64,000 nt of DNA from Hydra vulgaris (lineage: Eukaryota > Cnidaria > Hydrozoa > Anthoathecata > Hydridae), in the NCBI RefSeq assembly GCF_038396675.1, contig NC_088931.1:10302501-10366500 (forward strand), given 5' to 3'. Under the pieces are notes generated by a model. The model ran no database searches and was not told where the DNA came from. It was given only the letters and a program-made list of their open reading frames with translations. The position numbers and the translations under genes were made by a program. Of the stretch, positions 26,735 to 37,129 are shown in pieces; the stretch's first letter is position 1, and every line of letters begins with the position of its first letter.

Positions 26735-29385
26735 ATTAAACAAAAACTTCTATTATGGATGTAACTCTTCATTTTTTGAATCAATTTTTATTCAATATTT
26801 TAAAGGAGTATAGATACCGTCGTTATCAAGTATATTAAACCGTTAAAAACAAAACAAAAACAAATCAATGCAATAGTTTTTTATTATTCAAATATCGAAA
26901 CATAGGTTTCTAAAAGGAAGTTGTGATGTAACCTCCGTCATCCTGATTCAAACTGCCATTGGAAGGATTGCTGAACTCTACTTTTAAAGTATTTTTATTG
27001 TTCCATGTAAAATTACCATGACAGCTTTTTGAATACTCCAATATTGCCAAATAATCCCATTTTCCTTCGTATGTATTTTTCTAATGTTAGTAAATGAGAG
27101 ATAAGGTTTTTAATTTTGTTTCACTGATATAACATTTTTTTTGCAGGAGCATTCAAGTTTGTACACACCTGGGTAAAAATTTAAAGGAAGAGGAGGTTTA
27201 TTTTTTGTGGTAAGTATATGTTGTAAATTTTTTGGTGATTTAAAGACTGGTGTGTAACTTGCTCTTTTGAAAACTTTTTTTAACTTTGGGCTAATTCCTA
27301 GAATCCATGGTAAAGATAAAATATTTTTTGATGAAATTGATAAATGTTGAGTTTTAATGTTTTGTTTTTTATTATGTAAACTTTCTTTAGTGGTTTTTAT
27401 TTGTTTTTTTATAGCCATTTTCTACAAAAACATCAAAAATAAATCTTGTTAAATATTATTATCAGAGCATAAATATAATGCCCTAAGGACAAATCCTTTA
27501 AAAACTCTATTTATAATTTTTGGATCATAGCATGAGTTGGGTTTGACTTTGACATTATTTATGACATCTTTATGGTAAACTTTAAAATTGTACGTCCCAG
27601 ATTTATTGTTAATAATAGTTATGTCAAGAAAGTTTAGCGTGTTATTTTCATTGTTGATTTCCATAGTCAGGGGTGGCAGAAGCATTTTTTGGTTTTCGAG
27701 ATATCTAACTTTCAGACATGGAGCAAACTCTACACATTTATATGTTTATACTTATGTCAAATAAGGATGCTTAGCAAAAAATTGCAATGATTGGAGCCTT
27801 GGAACAAAAAAACCCCAAAATTTTAGCCCACCATGTCCCAAACGTGAGAGCAGCAAGTTAATGAAATATTTTTTGTACTGTTTTCAACTAGACTTATATT
27901 CATCGAGAAATTTTAAGTTTCATAATATAATTTCTCAGCGTTTAAAAATTATGACAATATAAAATTTGCAACCCCCAAATTGAGGGGGGTTTAAACTTAA
28001 TATGGTCATATTTTTTGAACGCTAAAATATTTTACTATGAAATTTAATATTTATCGATGAATATAAGTCTAGTTGAAAATAGTTCAAAAAAATTTTCATC
28101 AACTTGTTGCTCTCACACTTGGGGCGCGGGGGGCTAAAATTTTGGGGCTTTTTTGTTCCCAGGCTCCAATCATCGCAATTTTTTGCAAAGCATCCATACT
28201 TGACATAAGTATAAACATATAAATGTTTGGAGTTTGCTCCATGTCTGGAAGTTAGATATCTCAAACTCCAAAAAAAGCTTCCACCACCCCTATACATGGT
28301 TACTGAATAATTTTATGTTGGTTATTAAGTAATATTAAAAAGTTTTTCGCATCTTCAGTGGAGTTAAAACAAGAATGGGATTCATCAACAATATGGAAAT
28401 TGCTTGTGCAATAGCATTACTTTCGTGAAACTGTAGAAAAAACTCCGCAACTACTACCATAAGTCCTAAACTGATAGGTCCAAAATCTTCTAATTCATAA
28501 ATGTTGTGTTCAAATAAAAAATAACAATGCAAAAGGCATATATCTAAAAAGACTTTTATTTCATCAAAAGTAAACTTTGATGTAAAACTAGGATCATTTT
28601 TTAATCTCACAATAAGGACAATTATTGCTTCCTTTACTGTGACTGAACAATATAAATTAATGATATCAAAAGACACTTGGATTTCATCTTTGTCAATATT
28701 TCATGATTTAGCTAAGTTTACAAATTGTTTAGAGTTTTTTAAATGTGTATTGTACTTATTGAGGATGGGTTGTATCATATCAGTTAAGAATTTTGAAATT
28801 TTGTATGCAGCCGTTCCAATAGTGCTTACGATAACTCTCATCAGGTAGTTCTTTTCAGCCTTGTGGTCTTTTATGACTCCATACAAATTAGGTGGTATAA
28901 CATCACTCGGGTAAAGATCTTTGTATTCTTAAACTGTAAATTGACCTGCTTTATTTTCTGAGTGTGTTTTGAACTTTAGGAATGGCTTGTGGAGTTGGAT
29001 TATAGTTAATTTTTTTTGTTTTCCTTCCTAAATGTTGTTAGCTTCTTGTCTAAAGCACTATCAGAACTATTTCGGACTAGTCCAGATCCTTTATAGAATG
29101 GATATATCTTTATATTATTGTCTTTCTTAATCTCATAAAAAGCTTTACATTGTTCTTTATCTATATTACTTTTTATAGGCTTAGCCATTTTTAAAATATC
29201 GAAACCTATGTTTTGATACTTGAATCAAAAGAAACTATTGCATTGATTTGTTTTTGTTTTTGTTTTTAATTGTTTTTCTATTCATATATTATATATTTGA
29301 TTAGGGTATCTATACTCCCTTGAAATATTGTATAAAAATTAATTCAAAATATAAAGAGTTACATCCGTAATAGAAGTTTTTATTT
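26735..29385 (-). mobile_element. Second Penelope-like element, 5' truncated, flanked by inverted copies of its own tail
   Basis: The coding region runs on the minus strand from about 29190 (KKDNNIKIYPFYKGSGLV) through MYGVIKDHKAEKNYLMRVIV (28886), MSFDIINLYCSVTVKEAI (28676), INNENNTLNFLDITIINN (27660) and LNFYPGVYKLECSCKKNV (27175), ending LNQDDGGYITTSF at about 26930. The order and motifs match the intact copy at 16273-18699. Frameshifts and stops break it, and motif A is altered (FDIINLYCS). The 3' untranslated segment at 26735-26912 reappears inverted at 29190-29385 with roughly 80-90% identity by eye. A MITE (27661-28299) interrupts the RT domain. Confidence 0.85.
27661..28299. mobile_element. 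Near-palindromic MITE, copy A
   Basis: The ends are CCATAGTCAGGGGTGG and the complement CCATGTATAGGGGTGG. The whole 640 bp is close to palindromic: GACATGGAGCAAACT, ATTTATATGTTTATACTT and GGAGCCT-type words occur on both sides in inverted order around 27980. It is inserted in the Penelope relic. Copies B and C are at 43587-44075 and 44527-44875. The 91-codon frame at 28022-28297 lies in it and is not a gene. Confidence 0.85.
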
Positions 29386-29975
29386 AATTAAATCAAAAAT
29401 AACTACTATCTTAATAAAACTTTTTTCTGAAAATATAAAAATTTGCTTTGATGATTTGTTGACCAGTAAGCAAACTTATTTCCCTCTAAAGATGTTAATT
29501 CTTACATGTGATTTATGCAATAAAACATGTTATGGATAAAAAATTTAATCTTTTAAAAGAGTATGAAATATACAAACATCATACTCTTTTAAAAAGAGCC
29601 ATTAACATACTTGTCATTATGTTATAAATAATCATTAACATCCTTGTCATTATTGCATACATCATTTAAATATAAAATTAATAATATTTTTAAAATGAAT
29701 AAAAAATAGTTTTCTTCCACAAGAACTAGAAGAAACAAAAATTAATGCACAATTAATGCTTTATACTGGAAAGTATAAAGCATTAATTGTGCATTAATTT
29801 TGCCAATATTTTATACATGGATCAAAAACATATATCAATAGTTCTTGACACAGCAAAATTAGACATGCTACCGCAAAAATTAAGTATGGGATTGCATAAG
29901 ACAAAAATTATAAAGCATTTTGAAATTTTTACAAATTATAAAATTTCTTTATCACAAGACACAAAGAATTTTATG
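29386..29975. other. AT-rich DNA with three perfect hairpins
   Basis: Hairpins: AAAGAGTATGA...TCATACTCTTT (about 29556-29594), 30-bp arms at 29738-29767/29772-29801, and 16-bp arms at 29971-29986/29989-30004. The 64-codon frame at 29787-29981 is not recognised. Confidence 0.55.
29738..29801. repeat. Perfect hairpin with 30-bp arms and 4-base loop
   Basis: The arm word TGCACAATTAATGCTTTATAC is present and followed, after GGAA, by its exact complement. Pairing was checked base by base from the loop outward. Confidence 0.9.
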
Positions 29976-29989
29976 CAATAGAAAACTTG

Positions 29990-30720
29990 TTTTCTATTGC
30001 ATAATCATTGATTTTTTCTGACACAATATTTGATAGATTTTTACCAACAGCACTTATGTTTTCATTCAATTTTGAAAAAGTAAATTATAAAATTTTTCAT
30101 TTGTAGAAATGTCAACATCTCTTTTACAAGGAGCAGTAGTCCTAGCCTTAAATATTTCTAAAAAATCTACTCAATCCTCAATAAGATCATCACCTGTAGA
30201 ATAGGATTTAAAATAATTTTGACCTCTAGATATCTTGAAAGCATTTTGATCAATGTGATCTTGTCTTTGTGATCAAAAAGTATTGATCGTTGCTTCTTAA
30301 GCACCTTTCAAACAATGTTGCAAAAGAACATTTTTGGTTGGAGATTTTCTGAATATCTTGCCAAATATTTTAATTTTTTATTGTTTCACAAAGATTATTA
30401 GTTGATTAAATCACATCATTGCAGAAACTCTTCTTGTCAATGCTGAACCTTGGTCATTATCAAAATTTTAATCATTACCATCGATTTCTTTTACTTTTAT
30501 TGTTATTTTCAGGCCAAAGTTCATCCGAATACTCCTTTTTGTAAAGGACATTAACAACAGCAAGATGAATATCTTAGGAGTGACAAAATTTATGAAAAAC
30601 ATCTAAGTTTTCCAAATTTCTTAATAACATTAGCACGATCAGTCAACAGAGCCAAGAATATTTTGATCAAGGTTTATATTGCAAACTTTTTATAATCATT
30701 TTAAATGCTTAAAAGTTTTT
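29990..30720 (-). pseudogene. hAT transposase relic (ZBED-like group)
   Basis: Read on the minus strand with shifts: LLTDRANVIKKFGKL, DVFHKFCHS, IHLAVVNVLYKKEYSDELWP, NFDNDQGSALTRRVSA, KIFRKSPTKNVLLQH and, near the left end, KLNENISAVGKNLSNIVSE. The order matches the LTxDxAxxMxKxGK...HxxxLAV...RWN region of hAT transposases. Every block is separated by stops or shifts. No terminal repeats were identified. Confidence 0.65.
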
Positions 30721-30837
30721 TTCTACTAGCATCATTAGTTCTTAACATTCCTACAGACTGAACATATCCTTTAAAAAACCAAAAAATCAAACACGTATAT
30801 AAACAATTTTTTTTGTCTATTTTTATAGAGATAATAA

Positions 30838-30995
30838 AAAATTAGTGATGGCTGTACAATATATAAAAATTGAGTGTTAGCTGTACAAGAAAGAAAAAAA
30901 TTGAGTGTTGGCCGAACAAGTAAGAATAAAAAATAAGTGTTGATTGTACAAGCAAGAATAAAAAATGAGTGGTGGTTAAACAAATAAGAATAAAA
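30838..30995. repeat. About 40-bp imperfect tandem repeat, 4-5 copies
   Basis: The unit is of the form AAAAATTGAGTGTTGGCTG followed by TACAAGCAAGAATA, with drift between copies. It creates the open frame at 30771-31055, which is therefore not a gene. Confidence 0.75.
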
Positions 30996-31529
30996 ACTTG
31001 TTAGACACAAATGGAAAAAATAATGTTTTCTTTTTTTTATGTAATTATGAAACATATTTATTGAAAGTTATAAAAAAAAAATTGAGTTTCTTCGGTTTTT
31101 TAGAACACTGATTTCGAATAAATAAACAAATCTATATTTACACTAAAACAAAATTAACTAAAAATGAAGTTGAAACATAATAATGAATATGAAGCAATTC
31201 CACAATTCTTTTAGTCCTATTTTACTTACGCTTTTGTAAAATTACTAATATACTTACGGAGGTTAAAAATAAGGATCCAACATTGAGTTTAAAAAAATAA
31301 TAAATCATTGGTCACTATAAAATACATACACTATATATAATACCCCATAAAGTATAAAATACTTTTTTTAGTTAAAAAGTACTATTTTAAAAGTTCAAAA
31401 CAGTCTAGCATTTTCTTACAAATGTTTATAAATTTATAGACCAATGATATATTAAGTTTTTAAGCTCAATGTTGTAATTAAGATAATTAATCAATTAAAA
31501 CTAAAATCAATAACATATTTTTTTTTTAA
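30996..31529. other. AT-rich DNA, no feature recognised
   Basis: Nothing beyond low-complexity AT-rich sequence was seen. Confidence 0.5.
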
Positions 31530-31755
31530 ATTATTCACCTTCCCAAGGCCGAGAGGGCCACTACAGTCGAGGAGGCTACTTTTTGTGATTATAACCCTCT
31601 CTCAACTCTATAACTCCAAAACACAAACCTTGACGAACAAGGCCGCTGCGCGGGGAAACAAGTTGGGCGCAGTACTATCAGGGACGTGGTGGGGATCGAA
31701 CTTGGAACTTCTTACTTATGAGGCAAGCGCTCTACCACTACACCACTAACGCGTT
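31530..31755 (-). mobile_element. tRNA-derived SINE, family 2, copy a
   Basis: Read from 31755 downward: GCGTTAGTGGTGTAGTGGTA (A-box region), CTTGC/GTAAG anticodon stem, GTTCGATCCCC (B box), then a body with CCGCGCAGCGGCCTTG and a 3' part CTCCTCGACTGTAGTGGCCC shared with the copy at 42187. ATCAATA lies near both ends, a possible target duplication. It lies 3' of the receptor gene on the same strand. Confidence 0.85.
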
Positions 31756-32415
31756 ATATCAATATACCTATAATCAATATACCTTATATCAATAAACCTA
31801 TCAATAAAAATCTATATGTTAAGGTTGCTTTATATTATGCTGTATATTGAGCTTATTTTAAAATTTCCTTGTGCATATCTTTTTGTATAGTGAGCTTATG
31901 TAAAGACAAATAGAGTTTTCTTTTTTTTTTTCTTTTTTATTATTTTTATTATTTTCAGCACCCCTATATGTGTAAAATAAAAAAATTTATACCTGAACTT
32001 CGTATACTTCATTTGGTATGCACCCTTTATTTTGAGAAATAATATTCTTTCCATCATACGCTATTGCCTGTGCAAATATCATTAAAATATATCAATTTAA
32101 ATATATCAATTAAAATATATTCAAAATAATAAAGATAGATATATAGAAAATAAATAGAAAAACAATAAAGCTTTAGAAGTTGTCACAAATCATTAAAAAA
32201 AAAAGAAAATTATATCTAGAAGCCTCAAAACAAAATTGACTATTTAAACTTTATAAAAAATTGAAAACAATAGAACTAAAATGAATAGACTGTTGAAAGC
32301 TAATCAAATACAAATATTAAATTGTTTTGAAAGTTGTCAAAATTGGGAAACATTTGGGATGGAGGGATATTAAATATTAAACAGAACACAAATAAAATTA
32401 AAATTGCAAAATACA
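31756..32415 (-). other. 3' flank of the receptor gene
   Basis: Follows the TAA stop at 32416 on the minus strand. AATAAA (minus strand) occurs at 32026-32031, about 385 bases after the stop, and is a candidate polyadenylation signal. No coding signal is present. Confidence 0.4.
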
Positions 32416-32562
32416 TTATACTTTAGTAAGTCTTGGAGAAAGTTCTAAACCATGGTTGTTGTGACTAGTGAGCTTATGTGCTCTCATCGGCCTAATAGCT
32501 GAAGTGGGTGGTGAGTCCACATAGTCTGTACTATAACCCCATAACTTATCGCTTTTCATTAT
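32416..32562 (-). CDS. Receptor exon 13: cytoplasmic tail and stop
   Basis: Acceptor TTCAATAG precedes ATAATGAAAAGC. It encodes IMKSDKLWGYSTDYVDSPPT and ends PRLTKV with TAA at 32416-32418. Rich in serine, threonine and proline, with no hydrophobic segment, as expected for the cytosolic tail. 147 nt, phase 0. Confidence 0.9.
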   Translation of the reverse strand: MMKSDKLWGYSTDYVDSPPTSAIRPMRAHKLTSHNNHGLELSPRLTKV

Positions 32563-32645
32563 CTATTGAAAAAAGATTTTTGCTTCAACATTATTGGCTT
32601 ATTTAATGGGAAAAGAAAAAAAAACTGTTTATAAAGCAAACATAC

Positions 32646-32687
32646 CTCTCTGTTAAAAATGCAGTAAGAAATCAGATATACCATGCC
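32646..32687 (-). CDS. Receptor exon 12: end of TM7
   Basis: A 42-nt exon, GMVYLISYCIFNRE, between acceptor TATACAG and donor GTATGT. It corresponds to the NSLQGxFIFxFHCxxN end of TM7 in adhesion GPCRs. Confidence 0.9.
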
Positions 32688-32923
32688 CTGTATAAAAAAG
32701 AAAACAGCTGGTGAATTATTTGAATAATATAAATTCTACAAACAATTTTAATGCAACATTATTTTCTATTACCACTTTTTGAAAATAATAGTTTTTTAAT
32801 AATCAATTTACATTAAATATAAGTAAATATAATTAAATATAAATACTCTCTTTTAAATAAAAAAAGTGTATATAACATATTGCCAAAAATACAAAAGTTA
32901 ATTTTAAAAGACGATTTCCTTAC

Positions 32924-33050
32924 CAGTAATGTATTAAAGAATAGAAAAGCATATTTAATGTATAAACTGTCTTGTGTCATTCTTAAGCATGCTAACATCC
33001 ATGTAATAATAACAACAGGTAGAAGAATAACTGATCCATAAATACTATCT
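32924..33050 (-). CDS. Receptor exon 11: TM6, third extracellular loop, TM7
   Basis: Encodes SIYGSVILLPVVIITWMLAC and YIKYAFLFFNTLL. The LLPVVxxTW stretch matches the LLPLLGxTW signature of adhesion GPCR TM6. Acceptor TTTTTAG, donor GTAAGG; 127 nt with one base completing the previous codon. Confidence 0.93.
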
Positions 33051-33388
33051 CTAAAAAAATTTATGACTAAAACTTATTTAATTTTATTTAATAAATTACT
33101 TTTGATTGGTTGCTTTTTGATTACCCGTAATTTCCTTAAAATTTTATTAAATTTTATAACATGCTTAACCATTTCAAAAAGCTATTGAAATATTTAAAGT
33201 TGTTTTTTTTCTAACAAAGAAGAACTAGTAAGACTCTTTAACAAAGAAAGACAAAAAAAAGAAAAACAGTTAAAGTTGTTTTTGTCAACAAATAAAGTTA
33301 ACTTATAAAACGTATGCACATTTTTTAAACTAATAATTTATTTTCTCATTTTTACTAATTTGTTTTTTAAATTGCAAGTTTTATTTAC

Positions 33389-33510
33389 CTTATATGAAAA
33401 GTTTCATCATCATCAACAATAGTAGTGATTGACTTATCTTGGGAAAAAAATGCTGGTAAACGATGTGAAAAGTAAACTCCTGCAATCATGCCAAGAAATA
33501 CAATGTTGAT
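33389..33510 (-). CDS. Receptor exon 10: end of TM5 and third intracellular loop
   Basis: Encodes INIVFLGMIAGVYFSHRLPA followed by an acidic loop TTIVDDDETFHI. Acceptor TTTTTCAG, donor GTAAAT. It joins exon 9 across an intron of about 12.9 kb. Confidence 0.9.
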
Positions 33511-33780
33511 CTGAAAAACAAACATTCTTTATTAACTGTTGTTGCAATTCATATATGATAATATATACATCAACCCTCGGAGTAAGGGTCAGTATTCGGC
33601 AGTGCCGACTTAACTACCTGAAAGTGTTTGAGGTTGGCAAAAAATTGCCGACCTCTTTTCTATGTTTTATGGTAAGACCTTTGCATCAAATAATTTTAGC
33701 CAACCTGATGCCAACCTCTAAAAAATTGAGGTCGGCAAATTATTGTCGACCTCATTTTGTCTAATTCTGAGGGTTGATAC
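33511..33780. other. Start of the large intron, with a short inverted repeat
   Basis: AGGTTGGCAAAAAATTGCCG (about 33629) and TTGAGGTCGGCAAATTATTG (about 33727) are part of a weakly palindromic patch at 33570-33775, possibly a small MITE bordered by CAACCCTC at 33571 and GAGGGTTG at 33769. Confidence 0.5.
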
Positions 33781-33783
33781 ATA

Positions 33784-33866
<83 letters not shown>

Positions 33867-33873
33867 ATATATA
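33781..33873. repeat. (TA)n microsatellite
   Basis: TA run directly abutting the left end of the Tc1-like element. Confidence 0.95.
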
Positions 33874-34890
33874 CGGTGGGTGGCCATTGAAATAAGGCCA
33901 TCACGTTTTTTGTTATATTGTCAGCATTAATTCACCTTTCAAACAAAAAATTTACAATTTTTCATAATTATTTACGACATTATTACAAATTATTGTGTAG
34001 GCAACACTATTTTGTTGCTAGCAACACTGTACTTTGCATGTTTTGACAAGTAAAACCGTGAAATTGTGTTCAGTTACCGTTTGTAGAGTGCCGAAGCTTG
34101 TTGTGTGTGTGTTAAGGATCTTTCTTCAAACGTTATTTTTAACCGACTATTTTTCAAAATTTTAATTTTTTAAGTGTTTTATTAAGTGAAAGACTTCTTT
34201 GAAAGTAGTTTTTCCAAAAATATACATTATTTCAATTTTTTTAATTTTTTTTTACATATTTTTGTAGTGTGTTTATTTGTCTTTTAAATTTTTTAAAGTT
34301 TCTGACAATGGGTAAAAAAAAAGATGTGAATGTTTGTAAGAAAAGTGAAATACGGTCACTTTTAAGCAACACTAAAAAATCTCAACAAGAAATTTCAAGA
34401 AGAATTAGCGTTTCTAGGCAGACTGTGCAAAGAATAGCATCAAAAATGAAAAATGGCGAAAACCCTATATCCACACTCGGTAAAAACTGTAAAGGAAAAT
34501 GCCTTACAATGCCAAGACCTGAGAGAATTATCAGGAATATTTGCTTGGAGAATAGAAAGAAACCCAGAAAAATAATCACAACATTGATTAAAGATGCTGG
34601 AATTAATATTAGTAATTGCACAGTCAGGAGATGCTTAGATGAGTTAGGCTTTAAGTGTTACCGCCCTGCGAAAAAACCAAAATTAACGCCTGCCATGAAG
34701 GATAAAAGACTGAAATGGGCTATAAAACACCGCAATATGACAACAAATGATTGGAGAAAGGTATTTATTTCTTAAACATGTCATTTTCTGCTTTATTTCT
34801 CGATTTTCTTTAGACTAATGAAAGACTAACACTTTTTGAAACATTTGTTTTCAGGTGTGCTTTTCTGATGAATCCACGTTTCAGATCTTG
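33874..34890 (+). mobile_element. Tc1-like transposon, 3' part cut off by a Penelope insertion
   Basis: Begins after TA with CGGTGGGTGGCCATTGAAAT. It contains a transposase gene with an apparent intron. The right half and terminal repeat are missing: similarity stops near 34890, where the inverted Penelope segment begins. Confidence 0.75.
34308..34890 (+). pseudogene. Tc1-like transposase, N-terminal half with a 94-bp intron
   Basis: Starts MGKKKDVNVCKKSEIRSLLS, then a helix-turn-helix (KKSQQEISRRISVSRQTVQR) and a second DNA-binding part (ISNCTVRRCLDELGFKCYR), ending NMTTNDWRK. Reading straight on gives a stop at 34773-34775. Splicing GTATTT at 34761 to the AG at 34853-34854 gives WRK-VCFSDESTFQ, which matches the Tc1 WxxVxFSDESxF box with the first catalytic aspartate. 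The frame is lost shortly afterwards at the Penelope junction, so the catalytic core is missing and the copy is dead. Confidence 0.85.
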
Positions 34891-36261
34891 TCGAAAATAT
34901 TTGTCGATTAAGTTTAGGAAGATATGTCTGACATTTAGATATGTCTGACATCTTTGAACGATATGTCTGACATTGGTAGAAATGCTTTTACTATACGAAG
35001 GGTTAAACCATATTTCTTTTTCTTTTCTTTTTTTTTTTTTTGGGGGGGGGGGTTATAAATTTTTTTATTTAAACAAACTTAAAGAAAACCAGTCAAAAAC
35101 AAATGAAACGTTTGGGTTCAAAACGAATAACATGCCACCCCAGTGCAAAGAATTGGAAAATTTTGAAAACGATTTGCTCAATTTAATAAACCTTATAAAA
35201 CTTGAAAAGATACGCAGCAAATTTCAGAGTAAATTAAATAGAGAAATATTAAATATAAAAACCCTAAAGTATTATTATTTGCCGACAAAACAAATAATAT
35301 TTATCAAATTTCCACTCAAGGAACACACTAAACTTCTTAATGAAAATATCACAAAAGCGAACAAAAAAACCCCCACAGAAACTAAAAAACACAATTAACC
35401 TTGAAGCCAAAAATATAGCACTCAACTTTAGCAAATGAATAAAAGTGATAGCAACATCTGAAGCTTTTATTACACTAGAGACCACAAAGACTCATTCCAA
35501 AACAATAAACCCTGCCATATATTGCACTCTGACAAAAGTGAACTTGGTCACATAAGCAAAAAATACCTTGATACTACAAATTAAAAAAAAAGAACTGTAT
35601 TAAATTTAAACCAATGAAAAAATACCACTGATGCAATCAAACAGTTTGAAAATATACCAGAAAAACAACATTGCGTTTTTATTTGACATGGTCAATTTTT
35701 ACCCCACTATTACATCAAAAATACTAAGTAATGCAATATTGTTTGCATTGTTTGAGAACTGGTGGGCCTATATATATTACATTTACTATCTAAAATAATA
35801 AACAAAGAAGACATTTAACTATATCGTGACGATGGTCTGATGATACTTCGTAAAAAAACTGGATCACAAATTGATAGCATGCAAAAAAACATAATTAGAG
35901 ATATAAAAATTTTCAGTTTTAAAATAGAGATCCAAACAAACCTACCTGCAGTCAACTTCTTAGATGTATTCTTTAACTTAGAAAAAGACTCCTACTAACC
36001 TTTCAAAAAACCAAACGAAAATCTATGTTCCAACCATCCTCCTCAAATAATAAAGCAAATCCCCATCTCTATTAACAACAGATTATCACAAAATTCCTCA
36101 AATGAAAAAACATTTAATTCATCTATACCAGAATACCAAGATGAATCAAGAAAAAATGGCTTCACTGGTTTTAATTTAAAGTATAACCTGCAAACAAGAG
36201 AAAAAAAGAGAAAAAAAGAAAAGAAAAGAAAAAGAAATATGGTTTAACCCTTTGTATAGTA

Positions 36262-36365
36262 AAAGCATTCTAATGTCAGACATATCGTTCAAAGATGTCA
36301 GACATCGTTCAAAGATGTCAGACATATCGTTCAAAGATGTCAGACATATCTAAATGTCCGACATA
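36262..36365. repeat. About 22-bp tandem repeat inside the Penelope sequence
   Basis: GTCAGACATATCGTTCAAAG is repeated about four times with minor change. A shorter version of the same array sits in the inverted 5' segment at 34923-34977. Confidence 0.85.
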
Positions 36366-36941
36366 TCTTCCTAAACTTAATCGACAAATATTTTCTAACA
36401 TCCCACCCCATAAGTAAACTATTCAACCAAAATGCTATCAAAGTGAGTTACAGCTGCACCAAAAATATCGAAAGAATAATAATAGGCCACAACAAGAAAA
36501 CCATTTCAGAACGACCAAAAGAATACCCACCCTGCTATTGCATAAATAAAGAAAACTGCTCAGTAATAGGAAAATGTAGATCCTATAATGTGTTATTTAT
36601 AACCTGGTCAATAATTAAACAAGTACCTGCCTACAGCAACGTAACAAAAAACTGCTTGCTTTGCCTTCATGAAAAACTACGCGTGTTGTCATACAAAAGT
36701 ACGCAAGAATTATTAAATAAAAAAACAGAAATAATATCTAAGTGCTGTCATGAAAAACAAGCTCTTGCTTGACAACCATGAGCTCAAAGATTAAAAAAAC
36801 CAAACCATGCTTGACAACCATGAGCTTAAAGATTAAAAAACCAAACCATGTTCGCAAATAGTAACAGTTTTATAACTGTTTTTGAACGGCAAGATGTTTA
36901 TTAAGAGTATATATTTTTTTTTAACAAAAAAAACAATGTTT

Positions 36942-36988
36942 TTTTTACCTGATGATTGCAAAATGTATGAAACTTTTAGTAGTAAGAA
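36942..36988 (+). ncRNA. Hammerhead ribozyme motif in Penelope 3' UTR
   Basis: CTGATGA at 36949-36955 and GAAA at 36969-36972 enclose stem II (TGCA with TGTA, flanked by a U-U pair). The minimal stem III is AC...GT (36972-36973 with 36979-36980) around TTTTA, giving a GTA cleavage site after A36981. Stem I pairs 36942-36948 with 36982-36988 (seven pairs, one G-U). This is the compact type known from Penelope-like elements, where it is thought to process element RNA. Not tested for activity. Confidence 0.72.
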
Positions 36989-37129
36989 TTATGCATTTAT
37001 TTTTATTTAACCTCATTAAAAAATCAATTATATAGCTCTGTTATTATTCATCGAGCACTCTTGCTGAATATATGCAAACAGCAAAATTAAATTTATTTAT
37101 TTATACATATATATATTTTTACATATATA

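Larger units (their letters stand above)
34883..37000 (+). mobile_element. Third Penelope-like lineage (YRDD type) with inverted 5' segment
   Basis: The plus strand reads LYRDDGLMILRKKTGSQIDS (about 35817), preceded by FDMVNFYPTI (about 35690) as motif A. It continues TNLPAVNFLDVFFNLEKDSY, KEIWFNPLYSKSI (about 36230), FLNLIDKYF (about 36372) and VSYSCTKNIERIIIGHNKK (36443 on). A C-x-C-x5-C-x5-C cluster (CYCINKENCSVIGKC) and AYSNVTKNCLLCLHEKLRVL follow. The usual GIY-YIG core between these two blocks is deleted. The 5' end (34883-35035) is an inverted copy of 36210-36405. Stops and shifts break the RT. It interrupts the Tc1-like transposase. Confidence 0.82.

Noticed and set aside
30771..31055. 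94-codon minus-strand frame
   Set aside because: Generated by a roughly 40-bp tandem repeat.
35000..35398. 141-codon frame starting at 34973 as a single protein
   Set aside because: Its first third is the inverted Penelope segment and poly-G junction; only the later part is true element sequence.
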